Assembly (NCBI GenBank): GCA_019828545.1
Contig: JACVRA010000441.1
Location: 1-25,969, forward strand
Source of the DNA: Paracamarosporium sp. OC-R06-R3
Lineage: Eukaryota > Ascomycota > Dothideomycetes > Pleosporales > Didymosphaeriaceae
Reading direction: 5' to 3'
Length of the DNA: 25,969 nucleotides
The notes beneath the pieces are model-generated. The model was not told the origin of the DNA, searched no databases, and saw nothing but the letters and a program-made list of their open reading frames with translations. Shown here piece after piece: positions 1 to 10,773 of the stretch. A program made the position numbers and the translations under genes. How positions within the stretch are numbered: position 1 is the stretch's first letter; each line of letters begins with the position of its first letter.

Positions 1-2
1 AA

Positions 3-23
3 TCCGTGCATTGGGTGCACGGA
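3..23. repeat. Short perfect inverted repeat at the window edge
   Basis: Bases 3-10 (TCCGTGCA) and 16-23 (TGCACGGA) are perfect reverse complements separated by five bases, so they could form an 8-bp hairpin. The window starts two bases before it, so it cannot be told whether it belongs to a larger element. Confidence 0.4.
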
Positions 24-1165
24 CACGTTATTGAAACGGCTTAGCGTCCTTTGCTCTCCCGACCTTTGTCGCGATGTCCTCCAAGTAGCGCATGCTTTGT
101 CCAATCACCACTCTCCAACTTGCATCTCCGAACGCGTCATCCATTCTCGAGGCGCATCCTACAATGCTGGGAGCTCTTGCCACCTCGAAGGGGGGCGAGA
201 TCCATCCCGTCCTTTCTACGACAGAGCAGTCCGGAAGACGCGCTGGATTTGCTTTCCTCCCATCACCCTCTTCCACCTCAAGACCAGCCGTACACAGTCA
301 CTTGTTCTGTCTCTGTACTTCCGTGCAATATTGCACTGCAATCGTCATGGTTCGACAGGTCTAGTCAATCTAGACAATGCAGCAGACGTCTGGGGGCCAT
401 TACAAGAGATATACCATGCATCGCACACGCAGCCATTGAGCCGGAAACCCTATGAGCACTTCCGTCCAATGACGGACAAAGCGAGTCGGCCTGATAGCGA
501 CTTCCAAAACCCGTATATGGACCTTGTCGCCTCCGCAAATGTAATCTCGAGCACCCCGGTACATGGAACGCACGGCGCGCGTGCATCCTGACCATGACCC
601 CCTGCGATACCCCTCTTGACCAACAGTCCCTGGACCAGTCTATATGAGCTTGGCATCCCGATCAACGCCAATGTCACTGGACTTGATTTGGCTTCCTGAT
701 CACAAGTCTTGATGGCCCGATGGCGGATTCGGTGCGCAGCTGGTGTTTTCGTCGCCGTAACGCTAGGCTCGATGAAGCAGGTCAACTGCCTACATAGTGC
801 GCGCCTTCTACGCTCTCCAACATTGGCTTCTCGCCTGTGCCCGTAATTTCGTCGGCCTACGAGTACCTGCATCTCAGATAACGATGGGCATTGCGAAGCT
901 GTGCTTGGCAGCGCCTATCCTGCCTCTTAAGCGCAAGATACTCCTAGCTACCCTTGTACAAAACACTCCCCACCTTCCTAACTCGTCTTCCGCTTTGCCC
1001 CTGGTATACAAGTCTCACGGCATGCGTCTATGTCGCGCGTGCTTTGATTAATACCTTTCTCATCGGGTGTAGTTATCTAGAAAGCCCGAGGCGCACAATG
1101 GCGAAATCTGGACGCGCCATATCGGCGCCGGATCACGCTGCATCGCGTCTGCCGATCTATCTGGG

Positions 1166-1172
1166 TATATAA
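1166..1172 (+). promoter_or_regulatory. TATA box candidate of the subtilisin gene
   Basis: TATATAA lies about 97 bp before the protease ATG at 1269. Between them is a C/T-rich stretch typical of fungal 5' leaders, and the ATG sits in a strong context (CCCACCATGG). Spacing and context fit a core promoter with a leader of roughly 60 nt. The transcription start itself cannot be seen. Confidence 0.5.
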
Positions 1173-1268
1173 CCATAGTACGGCGGCCTCTGCGAGTTGT
1201 TCCATCCGACGCGGATCCTCGAGGCTTTCGTTCGCTCCTTGTTTCGTTTCGTTTCCGTGTCGCCCACC

Positions 1269-3988
1269 ATGGTGCATTGGACATCCTTCTTACCCCTTCT
1301 TAGGACCGCAGTCACTGCTGCTGCTTTGTCGAAAGAGCCTACAGCGCAGGTGGTCCCGGGTGCTTACATTGTTGAATTGGCCGATAACCATGTAAGCAGC
1401 TTGCTCTTCAGTCAGCGAATTGACGGCTAATTTCTCCAAGGATTCGGATTCTTTCTATAGCACACTTGGAAGCGACGATGTTGCCGTCAATCATCGCCTC
1501 AAGCTCGACTACAAGCTTTTCAAGGGTACCTCATTCCAATTGAAGAATGTATCGGATGTGGATGCTGCTGCGGCCAAGATAGCCAACATGGACATTGTCA
1601 AGCGCATCTGGCCTGTTCGCATCTTCTCTGTACCGAAAGACGAAGTTGTCTGGAAAGGCACCGATCTCAACCTGGCTCAGACCGCCTTGAAAAAGCGACA
1701 GTCGGGCGGAAACGCCACTGACACTTTCTCACCCCATGTCATGACGCAGGTAGATCGGCTTCGGGCTGAAGGTATTACAGGGAAGGGGACGAAAATTGCG
1801 GTCATCGATACGGGAATAGACTATAACCATCCGGCACTGGGTGGTGGTTTCGGCGAGGGTCATTTGGTATCCTACGGTACTGACCTTGTCGGTGACAACT
1901 ATAATGGAGCCAACACACCGGTACCTGATGACGATCCGATCGACGAATGCGAAGGCCATGGGAGTCACGTCGCTGGCATCATTGCCGCACAAGAGAACCC
2001 CTTTGGCTTCACGGGTGCAGCTCCTGATGTCACGCTTGGAGCGTACAGAGTCTTTGGTTGTGGTGGTTCGGCCGGCAACGACGTTCTCATTGCAGCATAC
2101 AACCAAGCCTACGAGGACGGAAGCGACATCATCACAGCTTCGATTGGTGGAGCTTCTGGGTGGACGGAAGACCCCTGGGCAGTCGCTGTACAGCGAATTG
2201 TGGAGCAGGGTGTCCCATGCCTTGTATCTGCTGGCAACGACGGCGACCAGGGCTTGTTCTACGCCAGCACGGCAGCGAATGGCAAGGGCGTAACGGCAGT
2301 TGCCTCGGTTGACAACACTCAAGCACCTCAGGTCCTCACCAACGCAACATACAGTACCGATAATTCATCGACCGAGTCTTTCGGTTGGACTCCTGGTAGC
2401 CCGGCCAACTGGCCCAACGTCAGTCTTCCGCTGTGGAATGTAAACAACAATGCAAACGATACGGCGAACGGGTGCGATGCATACCCAGCCGACACTCCTG
2501 ATCTATCCGGCTACATTGTGTTGATCCGTAGAGGAACGTGCACTTTTGTGCAAAAGGCAACCAATGCAGCCGCCTATGGAGCTAAGTATATCTTATTCTA
2601 CAACAACGTGGCTGGGTGAGTACGGTATAACCCCATTGTCCTGATATATTTTCTAACGTTCGCAAAGTGTCATTTCCGTCTCCTCTGCCGTTGATGGCAT
2701 TGAGGGAACAGGCATGGTGACAGCTGAGCAGGGTGAGGAGTGGATCGCCGACTTGAAGAACGGCATCAGCGTTGTTGTCAATATCATCGACCCAACAATC
2801 GCCCCGAGCTTTGTTGTTTCTTCGCCGAATGTCGCAACTGGTGGATTCCTCAGCACCTATACATCCTGGGGCCCCACGTACGAAGTCGACGTCAAACCCC
2901 AGGTTGCAGCACCAGGGGGTCTGATTCTATCCACTTATCCAAGGGCTCTTGGCAGCTATGCTGTGCTCTCCGGTACTTCAATGGCGTGTCCTCTTACGGC
3001 CGCTATCACCGCGTTGGTCGCTCAGGTCCGCGGTACATTCGATCCAGTGGAACTCGAAAACGTTATCTCGGCGACTTCGAACCCTAATCTCTTCAACGAC
3101 GGTGCGACCACTTATGATTTTCTTGCTCCGGTCGCCCAGCAAGGTGGCGGACTGATTCAAGCTTATGACGCTGCACATGCAGACACAATCCTTAGTGTTT
3201 CCAGCATCTCTTTCAACGACACAGCTAATCTCATCCAATCTACAAACTTCACAGTTCAAAACACCGGCAGTAGCGCTGTCACATATGAGCTCGGCAACGT
3301 AATCGCGGCTACTGGCTACACTCTTGAGGAGGGCAGCATTTTCCCGGCCCTTTTCCCCAATGAACTCGTCAGCACAGGCGCTACTCTGGAGTTTAGCGAA
3401 GATAAAGTCACTGTTCCAGCCGGAGGATCTGCAGTTGTCACCGTTGCCGTGACACCTCCTGCAGTAGATGAAACACGTCTTGCAGTATACAGTGGCTACA
3501 TTACTCTGAACACGACTAGTGAGTCGTTGAGTCTCCCCTACCTCGGTGTGGTAGGAAGCCTGAAGGACGCCACGGTCCTCAGTGCGGATGACACGTACCT
3601 CACCAGCTCTGCCGATCCCGCTTTCGCACCGATCAGTGGCAACCAGACCTTCACTCTTCCCTTGAACAATGGCACTGCGCCTAACGGTACGGTTTACCCA
3701 GAGGTCTTCATCGGTCTTGCTCTAGGAAGTTCGCTCGTCAAACTTGAGGTCATCCCGCAGAGTGGTTACAACAAGTCATCGCTCGGTAATATCTACGGCT
3801 TCCCGCAAGTATATTTACCAAGAGGAGGGTCGGTATGGGAGTTCAACGGACAGCTGGAGGATGGCTCCTTTGCACCGGCAGGGACGTATACTTTCAAGGT
3901 GAGCGCGTTGCACATCTTTGGAGATGCGTCAGATGAGAGCGATTATGATACGGCGGAGACTACGAGCTTCATTATCAAGTACACGTAG
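1269..3988 (+). CDS. Secreted subtilisin-like serine protease (S8A, Vpr-like) with propeptide, PA domain and C-terminal Fn3-like region
   Basis: Three exons: 1269-1391, 1441-2615 and 2668-3988. The introns are 49 and 52 nt with CTAAT and CTAAC branch sites. The product is 872 aa. A short, weakly hydrophobic N-terminus is followed by an I9-type propeptide (about 30-120) ending at a Kex2-like KKR motif (125-127). The catalytic triad is visible: Asp164 (VIDTG), His214 (GHGSHVAG) and Ser537 (GTSMACP), with oxyanion Asn307 (SAGND). A protease-associated domain (about 382-460) is inserted between Asn307 and the catalytic Ser; it contains RRGTCTF. The C-terminal 270 residues are beta-rich with TVQNTGSSAVTY, as in Fn3-like domains of Vpr/C5a-peptidase relatives. 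Many N-x-S/T sites fit secretion. Expected role: extracellular protein breakdown for nutrition or host interaction. Every key residue is intact. The family call is very secure; substrate and biological role are inferred. Confidence 0.96.
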
Positions 3989-5248
3989 AGCAGGCGAGGA
4001 GTAGTATCAAGATACCCCTGATATACGAAAAAATATTAAGTATTCTTCTGTGACTTTTAATCCGCTTTGTATTGTTTGAGGTTTCGAACAAAGCGTCTGC
4101 GAAGGTGCAAACACAATGGTTGTAGGCCACGCTCTGACGATAAAGTGGGTCATCTATATCTGTCTATCAAAGGCCGGCCTTGCTCACACTCAACCAACCC
4201 GGTCGTTCCTCAGGAAACCCCTCCTGCGCCGGCTCCGGGATCTCATCAAAAAGCCCACCCTTGAGAATGAGCGTCGATGTCTCCGATCCTACGGAAGAAT
4301 ATACGGGGCTTTAAACCTATCAACGACCATTCACGCCACTTCAACTTACGCGTGTAGTGGACTCACCTTCCGCAATTGCCACAGAAAGATCGATGTACCG
4401 TATTTCCGGTCTTCGTATCGTTGTCGGGGTACGTTTTGAGGTAGGAGTTAGGATCTTCGATTGTGACGGCAGACCTATCGAAGACTGAGGATCGCAGGTG
4501 CAAGGTTAGCACAATTATAGGGTTTTTAAGCGAAGGCAACCCAGTTAAAAACATGACCGAGCTTTTCAGAGGAATGCCGGAAGAGGAGTTGGTCTTTTAC
4601 CTTGGGTTTACGTACAGTATACAATGGAGCAGAGACCCGAACCGGAGCGCTTGCAATTTGAGCTATTCAAAAAATTCAACTTTATTGGTCATTCAGCGAT
4701 TGAGGAATGATTGTACCAGTAGCAGATGGCAGATTTTGGCGGTAATTGCTCCATCGTAACGGTGATGCTAGAGCAGTTGCAGCGGCCTGTGATAGGCATG
4801 TTGTAAAGATTGGACGAGATTCTTTTCAGAATATGGAGCGAAGACTTTAATAGATTATATGCGATGCGGAAACATCAAAAACGAAGACACATATCTCCGG
4901 CGGTCAAGAATCGCGGGGTTCAAATCTCGGTGGTTTCATGTGGAGCTCCGCTTCTCCTTTCGGAAAGGGCTAATGAAGTTCATGAGAGATATGGTCCTAA
5001 GTGGTCTCGGATGATGTAAATCGAAATTTTTGAATGTCACTAAGTACTATGCTAGGATGCAGTAAATTGAACTGATGTTCAGGCAAGTCATCTTGGTCGA
5101 TACGCGGAGAAGTCTGTTACGTAAGCCTCTGTTTACACTTTTGATTAGCGTCCGCTGAACTGCACTGATCATTACCACGTACACACCACGTCGAGCTAAG
5201 CTACAGTTAACTTAACTTCTGATCCTGTCGGATGTGAACCCTCCAACC
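3989..5248. other. Gene-free interval between the protease and the Apc13-like gene
   Basis: The first bases hold the protease 3' UTR, including an A/T-rich stretch around 4026-4040 that could act in polyadenylation. The rest has only short open frames of under 110 codons with no recognisable domain or plausible splice structure. I see no tRNA, repeat or transposon signature. Confidence 0.55.
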
Positions 5249-5760
5249 ATGGTATGCACATTCTCTTTGGCACTTCACAAAGTAGTTAATCGTGACAGTC
5301 TCGCGACTCGAATGCAACCTACCTCCACTTCCACGCTTCGCACCACGCCGACCTGCTCGAGGACTTCACACAGTCCACAAACCAGCTGCCTAACGAGGAA
5401 ATTCTCGTCCCGCACTATCTCCAACCGCTGAATCCCGAAGACGAGGATGACGTCGTGCCGGACCAACATGCTGCGTTCGGCATACAGCGCGCAACGCAGG
5501 GCAAGAAGGAGATACACTGGCGTGACCTGGGACTCGACGAGATAGCGAGGAGACCTCCCGCGCATGGCGCCGCCAATGGCGCCAATTCCGGGCCGGCAGG
5601 CGGCGGTCCGAGACTGGCAGGGTTGCAGAATCGAGACGAACCTGTCATGCTGGCACTGAGGAGGAGGCCTGGTGCTGGCAGCACGAGCGCCAATGTGGCT
5701 CTGCCAAGTGGAACTGCACAGACGAGTGCCGGAGGAGCTGGTAACGGACTGCCACGGTGA
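5249..5760 (+). CDS. apc13: Anaphase-promoting complex subunit 13 (Apc13/Swm1-like)
   Basis: Proposed exons 5249-5251 (the ATG alone) and 5299-5760, split by a 47-nt intron (GTATGC...GTGACAG). The product is 154 aa. The open frame downstream of 5299 has no good ATG of its own, and the ATG at 5249 (CCAACCATGG) joins it exactly in phase. The first 90 residues match the Apc13 pattern: a DLLEDF segment, then LPNEEILVP, a short acidic linker and a WRDLGLDEIARR helix, comparable to the LPYEDVAIP and WTDLAL segments of human APC13. Fungal members have a Gly/Ala/Pro-rich tail, as here. Apc13 is a small structural subunit that stabilises the TPR arm of the APC/C ubiquitin ligase. The gene converges on the EthD-like gene 145 bp away. 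The family call rests on remembered motif spacing, so it is good but not certain. Confidence 0.72.
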
Positions 5761-5855
5761 ACAATCACCTACGAATCGAAACCGAAAACTACGATTACAA
5801 TGCAGCCAAACGGAGGCTATGCTAAGGCTTCGGAGGTACAAAGATGTCTATGCAC

Positions 5856-5903
5856 ACCACCACCACCACCACCACCTCCTCCTCCTCCTCCTCCTCCTCC
5901 TCC
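5856..5903 (+). repeat. Compound triplet microsatellite (ACC)7(TCC)9
   Basis: Seven ACC units (5856-5876) run directly into nine TCC units (5877-5903). The tract ends two bases before the stop codon of the minus-strand EthD-like gene, in the gap between two converging genes. It is probably transcribed as 3' UTR from either side but lies outside both reading frames. Confidence 0.9.
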
Positions 5904-5905
5904 TT

Positions 5906-6253
5906 CTACGGCGCCTCATCAAGCCCTCCCTTCACCACCGTCCCTACCACAAAGTCCGGCATCCCATTCGTAAAGTTCGGAATATCTGCCATGAGCGGTC
6001 CCATCTGCTCAGCATCCGTTGCCGCTTTCTGCCATCCTTCCAGCGTCTTAAACCGGACAGCAATTATTATCGCATATGCCGAATCTGCAGGCGCCTCGAT
6101 AACGGTGCAACCTAACAAGCCGTGTGGGGTCCATGCCTTGTCGGCATTAGGGATGTGAGTTCCGAGGAGATATTGCATGTCGAAAGTGAAGTCGGGGGTG
6201 CGCTTGTAGATGATGTTTACGACGACTTCATAGCTGGGGTTTGTGGCGGCCAT
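5906..6253 (-). CDS. EthD/Dabb-like small alpha/beta-barrel protein
   Basis: A single-exon frame of 115 aa starts at ATG 6253 (context CCAAGATGGCC) and ends with TAG at 5906-5908. The size suits a dimeric alpha+beta barrel (ferredoxin-like) of the EthD type. An N-terminal strand (YEVVVNIIYKR) is followed by the helix FDMQYLLGTHIPNADKAW, with the phenylalanine-tyrosine/histidine spacing typical of EthD, a central strand region (SAYAIIIAVRF), a second helix (LEGWQKA) and a final strand (PDFVVGTVV). EthD-like proteins are small and mostly uncharacterised; some act in ether or polyketide metabolism. No biosynthetic cluster is visible here. The reading frame is convincing; the family call is moderate, and no catalytic role can be assigned from sequence. 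Confidence 0.65.
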   Translation of the reverse strand: MAATNPSYEVVVNIIYKRTPDFTFDMQYLLGTHIPNADKAWTPHGLLGCTVIEAPADSAYAIIIAVRFKTLEGWQKAATDAEQMGPLMADIPNFTNGMPDFVVGTVVKGGLDEAP

Positions 6254-9200
6254 CTTGGATTTTGATAGTCCGGGTTGGCGTTGGCAGAAGAGTTTCTGAG
6301 ACTGGATTGTGAGAGTATTGCAGCATGAAAAGTTGAATAAAGACGCGAATTGTATGTTGAATTATTTTGCAATGTGGTTCCGCAAGCGTCTCAAGACGAC
6401 CTTCTCTCCTTTATGTTCGTTTGTTCTTCTGCGATTTGGTGGAACTCCATCGGACCGCCGGTCTCCGAAAATGGCTGACCTTCATTTTGTGACATCTGGA
6501 GATATTTCGCAGAGGATCCTATTTTACCCGTATGTTGCAAATAGTGTCAGTGAAATTTTACATGCTGATCGATAAAGTCAGTGGAATTCCGCAACAATCG
6601 GCTCATCGGGTTGCCGGCTTGCGCTGGTGGATCCTCTGTGTAGTTGCGCTCGCCAAGCGATGAGCAGCAGCAAACCATCCCGGTGAATGACTTCTTGCAT
6701 TCTATACGCAAGCTACATGTCAGGGTCTGCCTATGTAGTTTATTTCCCTCTTAAAGGTTACCGGGATCTCCTAATACATGATTGACGACTAAACTATAGT
6801 CCGTTGAACTGCCTATTCGCTCCGCACCGCAAAAACTACTTCCTCCTGGATATGAGAATTCCGCTTGACTGCCACAGAGAAATTCACGATCATGTCGCTA
6901 TCTGCTCTCCGAAGTGAGCGAGGCCCCGAGTCCTTGATGCGTATCGCTGGCTGAAACATAATATTTCATCGGCCGAGCGCCTTTCCCAATCGTCTAAGAA
7001 GCTTCTCAAAACTATCATAAAACCCCCTCGCTCCAACAAGAGCATATATAGTTCACTTGAGATTATCCCGGGCAGATTAGTGGTGCTCCACTTGCTATGT
7101 GGTTGGTGTTTATTGCCCACACGAGAAAGCTGTTTGCTCAACCGATTTAGCAAAACCTCTGCTTCGGAATCACACTTCAAACAGGATAGCCCTTGAAACT
7201 CAGACCAACCAACGTATATTGTAAAAAGCTGAAAAGCATATCGTTAAGCCAACAGCCTTTGGTCTCTTAGGCGACGGTAACTAGCAATGTGAAGTATTCC
7301 ACGAACAACCAACGGACAAGATTCCTGTTTGATCCTGATCGAGACTCATTTCAGTATCGCCATATGGCCAGGCTATTAGCAAAGTCCCTTCGATAGTTTC
7401 ATCTTGCATTTGCTTTTTCGCACGAACTATTAGCCAATCGATAAATGGTGATCGTATTATAGGGAAAGAGTGAAATATGGTAACCATTAATACGAACTCC
7501 GACTAAATCTATGAAAGATCCTAAGAGACTCGGGATAGTAACGCGCGGCAATCGTTCTGCAACACACGGACGTGTTCAAGTACAGCCGACCAATCAAGAA
7601 ACACCCCCACTCGGTATAAAGTCATGAAAACTCATTGTAGTACTGTTTTCTTGTGTATTTAGCCTGTCAATGACCTGTCAGAGCACGCGAGAAACTGGTG
7701 ATTTTTGATTTGATGTTTATGAATTAGTCCAATAAGTTTTTACAATGCGATCGCAACGATGTGAGTTATAACCTTGTTTCAGGCGAGCAACCGACTGAAT
7801 TCGATTTTGCGGGCGAGCTAGACATACTTTATAGTTGTGGGTAAACATCGTTTGACAAAGCCATCGCTTTAATCTTACTCAAATATTGAACAGTAATCAC
7901 TAGTCGTAGATACAACAACACAAGGTGTTTATGTCAAGTGAATTTATATCCGAGCAATTCATTAAACGCCGCCCACTATGACAAATTTCAGCTTTTACCA
8001 GGATGTCATCACTCTAAGACACTTTAAAACGGCTGCACTCAACTCGTTATCTTCGCTCATATATGGCAAGTTCACGACAAATGGGAAGCTTCACACTTCG
8101 CTTTAATCGCTTTGTAGAAGGAATCTCAGAGCCGCAGCAAGGTCACACAAAGATGAACGATGAACAATCGACGTCTCACAAATAACGCTCGCAGGAGAGC
8201 GAGTGTCACTGATGAATGAAATTATGTCCCCTTCAACGCTCTCCGCTGCGCCAACTATCGGCCCAGTGAACGAACATCAAAGGCATCACCACCCGAAGAA
8301 GAAGGTGGGTGATGACTTGGTTAATCTAGCTTCCATGTCCACACTCGTTCGACCGTAGGGCATAACGTACTGACGAGCTCTAGCTAATTAGAAGCAAATA
8401 CTGCAAACGCAACAGGCCAATTACGACCGTGAGTTGCGCTTGTCTCACAGTCCCTTTCTAGAAGGGGCTGCGGGTTTCATGAACCCACATCCAGCCCGGA
8501 AGCATGGAAGGGGTAAGGAAACAATAAACCCTCAGAAGTCACTAATAAGCCCCCAGAAGCCACAATCGTCAAACCGTAAAAGGAGAGACTACATCTCATG
8601 TCCGTTAGGACACTGATGACGGACGATTTGCACACGTAGGAACGTCGAATCTACTCATGCTTCGATCAGTTAAACCACGAATACACGATGAAGTGATTGG
8701 GTTTCATGCTCGTCTTATCCCACATGAGCCCGTTGTGAAGGGATACAGAGTATCAATAGTTTTGTCAGTGATGCGTTCATTGCAAAGTGGCGGATGTCAT
8801 CACTCCAAGCTCACCAAGCTAGCAATCACTGAAGCTTTCAGTTGGATGAGCGTTTGTCTGCTGGGATATTCAGCTTGTCCCTAGAAGGGGTGCAATAGTC
8901 CAACGCTCACCAAGACGACTTGCTTCGGCATGAATCATCATGGCGCAAGGGTGGACCGAAAGCAACAATGATCATGGAGGGAGGTGAGTCTGCAGTAGAC
9001 TTCTTCTCAACCCCCATCTGATATGCTGGACATATACTCGGCTCGCTGCGGTGGTCTACCAGACGGCGGGTGCCTTTCAACAAAATGCCAAGAACCTTTC
9101 GGCCTGTCAGAAACACCGATGGCGAATCCATTTCTGTTGGCTTCTTCCACCGAGGCTGTCCATAACGATTGCTAGGCGCGAGCCTAGCCTCGAGATGCTC

Positions 9201-10773
9201 AGCTCACTCGGTGATGGGGATTGCCCCTTGTTGTGAAGGTCCGTGGTTGTGGTGACGATAAGTCTGCATGACTGGTAACGCATGCGACATTGTTTGGAAA
9301 GATCGATCATCCTTGACGCGTCTTTCCTACCGCCAGCTCTGCGTGGACCATTTTTCTGGCTGCGGTAGCATGCCGCTTCCAGGCTCCGGGCAGCACCTCC
9401 ATCTCGCCGGGTAGACAGTCAGACCACTAGCTCTTGATGCATACCACATCACAAGCTCTGCTGGACAAATACCACCGGCTCTGGGCGGGGCAACACCTCG
9501 GGCATCTTGGCTACTGTGGGCTCTGAACGAACATTCACGCCTCTGGCTCTAGGTGGAAACTTGTTCGAAAACACTGACCCAACGGTAGTGATCATAACTC
9601 CACTAATTTCGGGACGTCTCCCGGCGCGTGGAGCTTGTAGCGTTTCAGCGCGATTGATCGTAACGCCCCGTCTTCAGGGTCTCGATACAACATTCTTCGC
9701 CTCCTCAGGAAAGCGGAATGTTCACTTCCTTCAACAGGAGAGGATGATTCCTTCAATGGAAGTGGATAGATATCTCTAAAAAGAGTGGTACTCTTTTCGA
9801 ATTGAAGTGGATGTTTGTGTTCATCAGCGCAGGCAAAGCCGGACTTCAGCAACGGTAGGAAGCCATGGCACACAACGGAAAAGCTCATGCGCTTGTCAGA
9901 ACGGTGGCCGTTCACAAGCATGTTCGAAGTGTAGGCAATCGGCTTTCATTAGAACCAACACAAAGACCATTCTTGCAGGGGTGCTCCGCGCATCGATCCA
10001 GATGCCATGAACGGTATGCCGAGCGTCAAGTTTATTTGCTTCCTTCGTTGTGTGGGAATTTGGAAGTGTTATTCTCAGGGGCTTCCCGTCGAATGAACTA
10101 GCCTTCAGAACGATCTGGTCATCAGACGTATATTGTCAGGTACCGAGGAATGTCCGCTGAATCTGATATTGGTACGTCGTGTCAGTTTCGTGGCGTCCTT
10201 CCGAGTATGATTTCGGACGGCGCCTTCCTCCAGTGTACAACTGGATCAACGGCGCTTGCAGACGAGGGTCAGTCCGCCGGAGCTATTACTTCCTGGCTGA
10301 GGGGGATGCGTCGGACTACTGGCGTAGTGCCCGAGGCAGGTATGCTTCGATCAAACCGGATTGACGCTGCCGTGGTAGCTGGGCAGAGTAAAGAATAGGG
10401 TGAAAAGCATAGTCGCGAACGAGCGCAGCGTGTGGCAGGTGGAGACGTTGAATCAAATGTAAATTGATAAGACGTTCGTAGTATCTAGAGGATGGTGAGA
10501 TAGACAATGGAGAATAGCCATAACTCAACGCATAAGCAAAGAGAGCCGACAAACAGCGACAAAGAAATGCGGCCTATGGAGGGGTTTAAATGTCGACTGT
10601 GTTGGCAAAAGGAGGTTGGGAAGAGCCGCAATTTTGACGGGCGTGGAACGTGTCGCACTAGAACGCGCACGGACTAGACTCGGCGAACAAAGCCGAGGCG
10701 CGTCATCGACGTTTACTGCGTATTGCGACAGGTTGGAGGACAACGAGCAACGGCTATCTGCAATCAAATCATC
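6254..10773. other. Gene-poor stretch of about 4.5 kb
   Basis: No frame longer than about 110 codons occurs and none shows a recognisable domain. I could not join frames into a spliced gene, and found no tRNA boxes, long terminal repeats or transposase motifs by eye. Bases 6576-8400 look A/T-richer and 8400-10500 more balanced. Only small local palindromes occur, for example AAAAGAGT/ACTCTTTT at 9779-9797. It may hold decayed sequence, a non-coding RNA or a long intergenic region; nothing positive can be claimed. Confidence 0.55.

Larger units (their letters stand above)
1..1268. other. Intergenic/promoter region upstream of the subtilisin gene; no gene recognised
   Basis: Several overlapping open frames of 70-190 codons exist here, but none gives a recognisable domain, a coherent start or a splice-linked continuation. 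Their translations are rich in Ser, Arg and Pro, as expected from pyrimidine-rich non-coding DNA. The last part contains a TATA-like element and a C/T-rich leader leading into the protease ATG. An 8-bp inverted repeat lies at the left edge (3-23). Confidence 0.6.

Noticed and set aside
31..591. 186-codon plus-strand frame near the left edge
   Set aside because: The first in-frame start is weak, composition looks random and pyrimidine-driven, frames overlap in all directions, and no domain or splice continuation is seen.
1729..2322. 197-codon minus-strand frame
   Set aside because: It lies fully opposite the catalytic exon of the subtilisin gene and is a shadow of its codon pattern.
4912..4945. 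tRNA-like T-arm (GGTTCAAATCTCGG)
   Set aside because: The B-box-like string is present, but one T-stem pair fails, no A box lies upstream at the right distance and no acceptor stem can be formed.
5844..6158. Frames reading the microsatellite as poly-Thr/Ser or poly-His/Leu tracts
   Set aside because: They run opposite the EthD-like gene and consist of the repeat plus antisense sequence, with no independent support.
8001..8809. 18-bp near-identical direct repeat (8001-8018 and 8792-8809, one T/C difference)
   Set aside because: Similarity does not extend into the flanks, and one such match is expected by chance in 26 kb.
9779..9797. 8-bp hairpin followed by T residues resembling an intrinsic terminator
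   Set aside because: Bacterial terminators do not apply in fungal nuclear DNA, and no gene ends nearby. The stem is A/T-rich and short enough to be chance.
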